64,000 nucleotides of DNA from Clonostachys chloroleuca (taxonomy: Eukaryota; Ascomycota; Sordariomycetes; Hypocreales; Bionectriaceae), in the NCBI GenBank assembly GCA_037952775.1, contig JBANAY010000004.1, positions 3,472,001-3,536,000 on the forward strand, read 5' to 3'. Of the stretch, positions 55,512 through 64,000 are shown one piece after another. The position numbers and the translations under genes are program-made. A model generated the notes under the pieces. The model was not told the DNA's origin. It searched no databases and saw only the letters and a list, made by a program, of their open reading frames with translations. The stretch's first letter is position 1, and each line of letters opens with the position of its first letter.

Positions 55512-58500
55512 CTACTCATACCGCTCCCATTGCGCCTGCAGCATAAAGATCTGCCCCCAAGTCCCTCCGCTGTTCGCCGCGCTCATCCCGCTGCTCATCT
55601 CATTGAACTTCTGGCCAGCTGTTGCGCCATTCTCCGTGTCATGCCATCCGACGCTACTGTTACCATGTAGATATCCATCAGTCGCCCCAGCAATACTTTG
55701 GATGGCCCCCGCGCCCTGGTACATTAGCCCGGCCATGCCAGCCGACATGGCGGACATCATCTGCATCTCCTGCATCTGCCGCAGCATCTTGATCTGCGGT
55801 ATCGTCTGTGTCCAGACCTGAATACGCACCCGCGAGTATTCGACAAGCTCCGTAGAATCGCCCTTCTCAACTGCCATACTGAACTTCTCACGCATGCGCG
55901 GCGAGTACATGGAGCACATGCGCTCTTCCTCCACCAGTTGATCCTCCATCTCGAACGGGAGGCCTTTCCGCATGTCCTTGATAACCTCCTGGTAGCAGTC
56001 TTGGCAGATCAAACAGTCGCCCCAGCCATACCATCTGCGGCTCGCGACGTGGTTGTTGCGCGGGCACTCGGGTATGTTGATATAGTTCCGGATCGTATTC
56101 TGTGCAATGGACCAAACGCCCTCCTGCGCCGCCTGGTAAATGCTAAAGAGGAATTGATACCGCCGTGGGCTGGCACTGTTGAAGCTACAAACGATTGTGT
56201 CAGAAGATCCGCTGAGGGGGCTCAGCTCGAACATGTGGCCGCATTCCAGGAACGCGTCGCAAAACCCAGCGAAGCAGGCAGCGCACATCATGTAGTTGCT
56301 CGGGCCGCCTTTGGGGGTATACCAGGTCCCATTGGCGATACCTTGAGACACGCATTTAGGGCTCGACATGACTGTGCGAGAACATCTGCTGAAGACAGCG
56401 GCATCCTGACGCAGGAGGGCTCCAGCAATAACATTTTCAATCTGGGATACACGAGCATCGCTGTCGGCACAGTGGTTAGCAGGCTGAAGCATGAGCCAAC
56501 AAGGCGTTTCTCACGAGTAGAATGGGTGATCTTACCATGTCCATGATGTTGCTGGGGTTTCCCGGATTCCGAAAATATAATCCATGCGCTCTGAACCCCT
56601 GGCGGGCTTATCTATTGGTATGTATTCGAAAGCATCCTCCAGAGCCGTCCAGCACAGCTCATTAAAGTAACATTTCTCGCAAATGACCATTGTCTCTACT
56701 GGGTCCTTTGGCCGAACCCATTCTCGACTTGACGCCTCCACGCCCTGGTCAGCTTCGCACTCCGGGAGCTGGAACAGCTTCGTTGCTTTCGTGACCCAGT
56801 CCATAAATGGAGCGTTATTTCTCGAATAGATATCAAAGGACCTCCTCGAATACCCAAAGGCGTTGAGGTCGCAATACCATGTCGAACTCGCTGCCTGCGG
56901 TTCGGGGTACTTCTCCTGCCTAGGAATGAATTCCGCAGCATATTTGCTTGCTAGTACGCGATCCTCGTAGCATGCCTGGCAGGCAATGAAGTTCTTCATG
57001 ACGTCGTTTGTTTCTCTCTCGATCACCCAGACCTTGATCCCGTCATTTCCATTGAAACCTTTCTTCAGAGCGCAATCCTTGATACCTATTCGCTTTGCCA
57101 AGTACTCTGCCAGGGGCTCAACGTTTCCAGTCTGTACACATTGCGGGACGAGTACGGAGGTTATGCGGGGGACGTAGAAGCGGCATCTCGCACCGTGCAT
57201 CTTCTTCTTCTCAAAACTAGATGCCAAGTTGGTGTTCTTCAGATGTGTTGCATAGCACCGGGTGCAGATCAGGAAATCAGGCGCGCTGGGTAGATAAAAC
57301 CAGCTCGCAACATAGCCGTTATCGTGTGTATTGCCTGGACAAAACCACACTGCTTCATTTGGTTCCCCATTCTCGGATAGTTGAAGGGGCTGCCGGCGTG
57401 GTAAATCCTCAATCCATGTGCTGTCTTTCGTATAGGCTGCGCTATGGAAATCTCTGAACGGCTCAACAGCAGTTCCCCTAACCACCGATAGCTTACCCAT
57501 GCCATCGATGACATAACTTATGTCATCAGAGCTCGATATTCCATGCTGTGTCACTGCGGGAGGCCCAGGAGGTGGGACTTGAGTAGGAGGCTGGAATTCG
57601 TAGATGGAAGCCTGCCCTACTCCAGGCGGTGGTGGCATCGCAGGGGCGTTGAAGTCCTGGATGGGCAGGGCGCCAGGTGGAGGACCAGAGGGCAAATTCG
57701 GCACTCCATAGTCTTGGACCGTCTGCGAGACAACAGGCGGTGAAAGCACCGGGGCATTGAGGTTTGGCATTGGGTTCTGCTCAAGCACAGGCGGGGCAGG
57801 GCTGAAATTCTCAAATGGAGAGAGGCCAGGAACAGTCGCTGGAGCGTGGAAATCAAGAGGTTCCGGCCCCGCAGTAGCTGGATATGCATGATGCTGTGCC
57901 GGCTCTGGAGATTGCTGCGAGGTAATGAATGTTTGATCTCCTGTTGCAGGAGGGAAAGACTGGGTTGCCTGTAAAGGTTTCACTTCCTCCACGCCTGAAG
58001 GCATAATCGAAAAAGTAGCTGGAGCAGCAGGAATAGAAGGGCCTGATGTTTCGGCAGTTAGCTGTGCTTGAGGTGGTGGCAATGTAGGGGGTTGTTCTCC
58101 AACAGTAGAGCTATTCTCCAGTGCTGTCGGTGGTGCGGTTATTGGATCAGGTGCGGTCTTCTGCTCCTCATGAAGACCGGCATTTATTCCAGCATTTGGC
58201 TGAGATTCGGCGGCCGGAGCGATCGGCCCAGGAGCATAGATCGGTTCTTGGAGTGCAGCGTCTATTCTGGAATTCGATTGAGGAGCAGAAGGTGGTGATT
58301 CTGGGCTGTCGGCTGGGCTAGGATCAAGGAGCGCGGCATGGATCCTTGTACTAGGCTTTGGTGCAACAACTGGCGTATCTGAAGTAACAGTAACACTCCC
58401 TTCTTGGAATGCTGATTCTATCCTAGAGTTGACCTGATGAGTCACACCATCTGACGGAGCAGGAATATGAGGCGGCTGGATATCGACGCTAGTGTTCTCC

Positions 58501-59744
58501 AAAGGCTGTTGTTGTTGCTGTTGCTGAGCAATCGCATTTGTGGTAGCCAGTGGGTTTTCACCTGTCTGCGGTCCTGACAAGGTAGCAGCAGTGCCAGGGT
58601 ATCTGTAGCCAGTCTCGGGAACACTTGGTTGTAGCCCAGGTAAGGCGGCGGCAGTGCCCGGGATCATATAGCCACCATCTGGCGTGCTCTGTAGTCCTTG
58701 TGAGATAGGGACAGTCGATCCTGTATCTGGGTATTGAGACCCATAAGAAATGTTGGTTACAGATGGCGAACTGGCAACATTAAAATTTGTATCCGTCAAG
58801 GGAGGTTGTCTAGGGGTAGCAGATCCTGTCTGAGGATATGTATATGCTGATGCACCAGCATCTGCGACAGGGTATTGGCTCTGGAACGTAGAGGCTCCTG
58901 GGAGGTTGTACTGATATTGGCCAGCAGGTGTTGCAGCATACGGCTGGCTTTGAACATCTACGGTGCTAGAGTAATATGCTCCTGTAGGGTTTTGCGCCGG
59001 AGTGGCCGGATTCGATTGTGACTGTTGGGAAGACCCGCCATATACATATCCTCCTTGGGTCGGCGGGCCCGTCGGTTGGTTGATAGGTGACTGTACTGCG
59101 CCCGGATGTTGATACTGGTAAGTCTGTGCCGGTGTTTGCTGCAAAGGAGCTTGAAACTGAGCCTGAGGGGTTGAGGGTTGGGCGCCAGGGTTATACTGGT
59201 AGGTCTGCCCGCCTGGGCTCGCGTAGGGACTCCCATCAGGTGCAGCTCCATAAGCTTGTTGGTATTGGCCTCCATAATTTTGAGACTGGGCTCCATGGCT
59301 GTGTTCATTTTGGTACTGCTTCACTGTCTTTGCCAAAGCGCGAGCTTCGACTTGAGCTTTCGACTTGAGAGTGTTCATCATCCCACGTAGTGATGAGCTT
59401 GTACTCGTACGAGTAACTGGGGTCGGTTGCATTCCCATCTGCGGCGGCGGCTGCTGCTGCTGCTGCTGCGGCAGTGGGACAGGAACTCCGATGGGCTTCC
59501 GGCGGACTGGAGGTGCTCCCCATTTCCTGTTTGCTTCGTCGACTATAGCTGAGGAATATGACGGCGTGCGACCCCTTCCAGCGACTCCCTGGATGGGAGC
59601 CTGGCCGTATCCCATCGGGACACTCGGCTGGCCTTGAAAGGAGCCAGGCGGAGGGCCGGACGGAGGCACGATGCCCTGCGGTGGTGCACCAGGCGGCGGT
59701 CCCGTTGGCGGCGCATAGTCGGAAGTCTGTTGATATGGATCCAT
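55512..59744 (-). CDS. large Pro/Gln-rich protein with five CxxC(Y/F) modules
   Basis: 1385 aa, function unknown. Exons 59744-56536 and 56460-55512 (GTAAGA..GACAG, frame closes). Residues 1 to about 770 are disordered and rich in Pro, Gln, Tyr and Gly, with a Gln run at about residue 90 (CTG-type repeat in DNA) and another at about 410. Between about 435 and 525 a motif N/TS-R-I-x-A-A-L recurs four times. The C-terminal half is folded: CxxC(Y/F) pairs recur near residues 825, 920, 1020, 1127 and 1220 (ICTRCY, IACQACY, VICEKCY, MCAACF, ICQDCY), spaced about 95-105, each following a Trp-containing strand; further Cys between them could complete zinc sites. The end is Met/Gln/Gly-rich. No signal peptide. 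Fungal-specific, no name known to me. Confidence 0.85.
59450..59474. repeat. CTG/CAG repeat coding for a Gln run
   Basis: A (CTG)n-type tract inside the large CxxC protein gene; on the coding strand CAG codons for Gln, and a second Gln run lies near 58500-58530. Confidence 0.8.
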
Positions 59745-62526
59745 GAGAAAGGTTATTCGCGCGCCGCAAGTCGATGTAGACCGACTGGCCACTACCCCGA
59801 CCGGCTGCTTAGATTGATCTGCGGAGACTCCCTGGCAGATCTTTATATGCAAGTGTTAACGCCACTAGCTAGTATGCCGAGACGACGAGCAGATCAGCAT
59901 GGAGGTGATGCAATATCGCCGTCCACCAGGAGCTGGGCAAGAGGCACGAATCTCGCTAGAGGATGGCACACAAGAGTTGATTAGCCCAACGGGAGCCAGA
60001 TGGAGCGTAAAGGGAGCCTAACAATGCAAATGCTGAATATTGACAGGGTCTGTACCTCAGCCGCACGGGTCTAGACCTCTTCAGATGTGAGCAGTATGGA
60101 GAACTCGGGGAGAAAGTAGGGATAATCATTGGCCAGCGTTCGCTTCCTCAGCTCATGTCACTAATTCCGTCCTCCACAGCTTAAATCCTTTCAAGACACG
60201 TTTCTAGCTTCCAGCGCAAGAGCGCAAGGCAGATCGCGGCTCCATCGGATGGCGCATCATTTATCAGCAACTTTCGCACATGACGGTGTAACACGCTGTC
60301 TATACCTCGTATTCTGCTTCCTGCTTGGGGAATGTGCTGATTTTGGTTTGCCGAAAGCCATTGATGGACGCCAGCTCAGCAAGGAGCCTGCGGTTCATTT
60401 GATCCTACCTACCCTATATATCTCATACAGGGGGTTTCAAACTACATATCGAACATAATTCGAGATTACCTAGCCAAGGGAAGCGGCCCGTTTTGAGTGA
60501 TCTCCTTTAGATACTGAATAGCCTTACAATAGCTATTAACCGTCGATCATCATTAGAGGTATGATCGGTCACACTGTAGAAGATATTCAAAAGCAACTGC
60601 TGAAGACAATCTCCATGCTCGCAAGAAATACTCTAAACGGGGCAATCTTCGTACTAGCCTAATTGATAATACCTACGACGAGATAATCAGCTTATTTCCC
60701 TGGTACTCGTTCTCGATCAACGAAGTGTAAAGGGGAGAGACTCCGTAGGATCACTTACCCGTAATGTACCAGCAGCCTTGACGATGTGAATGTTGTTCTC
60801 CTAAGTAGGAATGTGGATTAGCAATTATACTTCAAGGGCCCCGTGTTTCAGTAGGCAGGAGAAACTGACATGCCAATAAGATGATCCTCCTAAAGATGAG
60901 AACATAAAGAACTCCAAAAGCTATACCAAGAGGTCATTGTGCTGAAGGACTATGGGATGATTGGCTCAGAAGAGGTCTGGCCGGCCCTGACGAACCTTGT
61001 CGTCTACTTTATCTTGTAGCTGAAGAGGCAAATCTTTGGAGGCTTTGTCTAGGACATCCAAGTAGTTACTAAGTAAGACGGGAGGTGGCTCCAACGTATG
61101 GGTATGCTTGTTGGTCCATGCTCAAGCGAAGAACCTGTAATCTTTTCATTAACTAGACATATAAACAAAAGACTGTGAATGGGGCACCGAACCTTGCAAA
61201 GTCTTGCGTAGTTTTTGGCAGGGGTCATTCATTTTGAGGGCCGAGAGAAAAGAATTGTTCCCTGATTCCATTAACCCTCGTCAATGTAAGTGTCAGGGAA
61301 GTCACAACGCCAAAATGGCATAATATCAGGCACGAAGTAATCCAGATGCATTTTCTTTGTATTTCTTTTTCAAGGATGGTTGAGTAAGGGCCCCGGCAAG
61401 TCGAATCATTCATTAGTGACGTATTGCTACTTCAGGTAGCAGTGAGCTGGGTACGCTGCTTCAAGGCGAGACAACATTGGTTCGTCCATGGAAGCCAGTG
61501 GATTACGGACCTAACATGAAGAACGACAGGGTCTGCAAAGCACGGACAGATGCATGGACGGTGCGTTTTGCCGAGTTTAGAATGAATGAAGGAACCTGCC
61601 TTTTCTGCCATATCTTGCCGACGAAGAGGCCTTTTCCTCTTGATTTCACGTCCATGCGATCACGTGGTCGGCATAAAGGCGATATCTCATGCCGTTGCCC
61701 GGGATTCAGCTCCGAGATGCCGTCCCTCCCCACATACAACCCGCCAACTAACTAACCAAACTTCATAGTAGGGTGAACCTATTACAGGGCTGATTATTAT
61801 ATCAAATATCGGGGATACCCTCTGCAAACCTCTCATGAGAGGAGAAAAAGCCTCAATATCATCATTCCATGCATTTGGGGCCATTTCCATTCTCAAGGCA
61901 AATACTTGCTTATGACTAGCCAAAAACCTTCCTTTCTTTAGTTTCTTTAGAGCCATCCCTGAAGGGTAACAGAGATATTGTGACGATCAAAGTGCGATTA
62001 TCGTAAGATCGCCATACCCATCTTCTAGGCTTCCCCCTCTATGAATCTCAGCCAACTAACTTGGACTAAGTATGGCTTCGGGAATTCGGCATTCCCGCAC
62101 ACTCCTCGGGCTGACTCCCCACGTCTAGGATTATAAACACTTGGATCAGTCTTATTAATGTAACCAGCAACTACGTAGAGAAACATCATCGTCGCAATTA
62201 TCAGAGACCTGTGGGCCGATGGAGCTCTGGGGGTCCCATGGGCCCACGGGGACCCGTAATCGGGCTTGATATCTGGAGGAGGTTTCTCTTGAGTAATGAA
62301 AAGCTGATTTGAGACGTGAATGATGTTTCTTTCAAGTAATAGAAAAAGTTTCCTATAAAGGGGAACCACTTCCCCGGAGTGATGACCCCCTTTAATTTTC
62401 CTCACTTGACCAGCTTCCCCAGATTTTCAAGCGTCTACATTCTCTCCCGTTCTCCTCTCATTCTCTAAGCTGGTCTTTGGAGAATCTTCTATTTTTTTCT
62501 ATCTCGGAATTCGAAATATAGCCATT
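59745..62526. other. 2.8-kb gene-poor region
   Basis: No supported gene on either strand; frequent stops in all frames, with isolated open stretches up to about 125 codons lacking domains. It includes the promoter of the CxxC protein (left) and of the permease (right). A few codon-like stretches around 60880-61020 may be remnants, but no family could be recognised. Confidence 0.5.
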
Positions 62527-64000
62527 ATGAAGAAATCAAAGACCACTCCAAGCGCCAACGACTCACCTGAGGCCTTTCAGTATGGCGAAACAGAGACACA
62601 TGTTGAGGATGCTGTCTTTGGAGAAGTTTCAGAGGGTGGTCCTAACTACAGAAATGTACGGGCTTAAATTAAGAACCATGGTACATGATACCATCCGACC
62701 ATTCTTGCTGACAATATAAATGATAGCTTGGATGGATTGCAACTGTGGCTCTTATGGCGAAGACACAGATTGGTCTTGGGGTACTTTCCATTCCTAAAAC
62801 GTTCCACTCACTGGGACTGGTCCCAGGAGTTCTGTGCTTGGTTGCCGTCTCTGTCATCACCACCTGGTCGGATTATATGATTGGGACCTTCAAACATAAC
62901 CATCCAGAGGTCTATGGTATCGATGATGCAGGTTATAAGATGTTCGGTGTCATCGGACGTGAGGTGCTTGCCATTGTCTTCATGCTCTGTAAGCAGCAGA
63001 TGCCTAGGAAGCACTGTTAAATACTAACAAGTCCTTAGATTGGATCTTCGTTTCGGGTTCTGCTCTCCTGGGAATCTCGATTGGTCTTAATTCGGTATCA
63101 ACTCATGCCGCGTGCACGGCAGTCTTTGTCGCAGTCGCCGCTGTGCTCGGTTTTGGATTCTCGAGTATCCGAACCCTCGGGCGTATTGGCTGGCTTGCCT
63201 GGGTTGGTTTAATTTGCATCATGACATCTAGTAAGTCTCAAGGTCCCTCAGAATTCTTTGCAATAGGAAGCTAACTGATGACGAAGTCTTCTGCGTTACT
63301 GTCGCAGTTGGCGTACAAGACCGCCCAGCCGCTGCCCCTACCGAGGGACAATGGGAATCAGATTGGCAACTTACCAACAACCCAACATTCGTCGATGGTA
63401 TATCTGCAGTCTCTGCACACATCTTTGCGTTCTCAGGAACGCCTGCTTTCTTCTCGATTGCAGCTGAGATGCGGGAACCCAAATATTATGCGCGGTCCCT
63501 CCTGACATGCCAGACTATTGTCACCATCACATATATCACTATTGGCGTAGTGGTATACTACTATTGCGGTTCGTCTGTTGCCTCACCAGCCTTAGGGTCA
63601 GCTGGTGTAGTCATGAAGAAAGTGTGCTATGGGTTTGCTCTCCCGGGATTGATTGTCACTGCTATGCTTATGACGCATGTAAGTATAAGCTATCTATCAC
63701 TTTGTCGCTACGTTACTAAGAGACTCTCAAGATTCCTGCCAAGTACCTGTTTATCAGGCTCCTGCGTGGTACGCCGCACCTCAACTCCAGCAATATGGTT
63801 CACTGGGGGACCTGGCTAGCTTGCACGGGCGGTGTGACTATCGTTGCATATATTATCGCGAGTGCTATTCCAATCTTCAGCAGTCTTGTGTCCCTCATCG
63901 GAGCTCTTCTTGGTACCTTGATGTGCTTCCAACCTTATGGCTGTATGTGGCTTTATGACAACTGGACACCGGGCAAGAAGGATAAGTCGCTGAAATGGTG
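62527..64000 (+). CDS. amino-acid permease, Mtr/Aa_trans family, C-terminus cut by window edge
   Basis: Neutral/aromatic amino-acid:proton symporter of the N-system type (Neurospora Mtr-like), membrane-bound. Exons seen: 62527-62655, 62727-62988, 63039-63230, 63287-63678 and 63732-64000 (continuing beyond). Introns are GT..AG and frames join exactly. Hydrophilic N-tail of about 43 residues (FQYGETETHVEDAVFGE is typical), then helices: LGWIATVALMAKTQIGLGVL with the family GLGVLSIP, DAGYKMFGVIGRE, HIFAFSGTPAFFSIAAEMREP and the KVCYGFALPGLIVTAMLMTH segment. The final predicted helices and tail lie past position 64000. Confidence 0.94.

Noticed and set aside
59745..62526. Transposon or LTR in the gene-poor region
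   Set aside because: I saw no terminal repeats, no reverse transcriptase or transposase blocks in six frames, and no target-site duplication.

Overview
The window is nuclear DNA from a filamentous ascomycete (Pezizomycotina). Nearly every gene is broken by short introns (about 45-100 nt) with GTRNGT donors and CTRAY-like branch sites. The families are also fungal: a Zn2Cys6 regulator, HET and fungal C2H2 modules, Dal5-type and UNC93-like transporters, a PL4 rhamnogalacturonan lyase and a GPI-anchored Cys-rich wall protein. The class cannot be fixed from sequence alone. I joined exons by eye from splice sites, reading frame and family motifs; in every multi-exon gene called below as intact, except the C2H2 gene noted below, the joined frame closes exactly. 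I found no tRNA, rRNA, CRISPR array or intact transposon.

Left third (1-17.7 kb): a truncated SDR oxidoreductase (-), a Dal5/pantothenate-type MFS carrier (-), a glutamine-synthetase-like enzyme (+), a secreted M28 glutamate-carboxypeptidase-like peptidase (+), a second Dal5-type carrier (+), a Cys-rich GPI protein (+) and a Bsc6/fucose-permease-like MFS carrier with a 15-nt micro-exon (+). This looks like nitrogen and peptide nutrition plus surface functions.

Middle (17.7-30 kb): an AT-richer stretch, then two neighbouring genes sharing the same C2H2-type zinc-finger module. The first fuses it to a HET domain and is broken by a near-perfect 8-bp tandem duplication. The second has a perfect 11-bp tandem duplication exactly where its reading frame changes. 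A small single-pass membrane protein (+) and a DHA1/Tet-like MFS exporter (-) follow.

Catabolic block (30.9-51.6 kb): three head-to-head enzyme(-)/transporter(+) pairs: GH105 unsaturated rhamnogalacturonyl hydrolase with a Dal5-type MFS, a clavaminate-synthase-like TauD oxygenase with an UNC93-like MFS, and a TauD dioxygenase with a pantothenate-type MFS. Between the second and third pairs lie an F-box/DUF7730-like gene, a secreted PL4 rhamnogalacturonan lyase and a secreted subtilisin. PL4 outside the cell, an acid-type importer and cytosolic GH105 would make a coherent pectin rhamnogalacturonan-I salvage route (inference).

Right end (51.6-64 kb): an ankyrin-repeat protein, a Zn2Cys6 regulator, a very large protein (1385 aa) with a Pro/Gln-rich disordered half and five CxxC(Y/F) modules spaced about 100 residues apart, a 2.8-kb gene-poor gap, and a Mtr-type amino-acid permease running off the edge. 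Eight of about 25 genes are transporters, typical of an accessory, nutrition-oriented fungal region.
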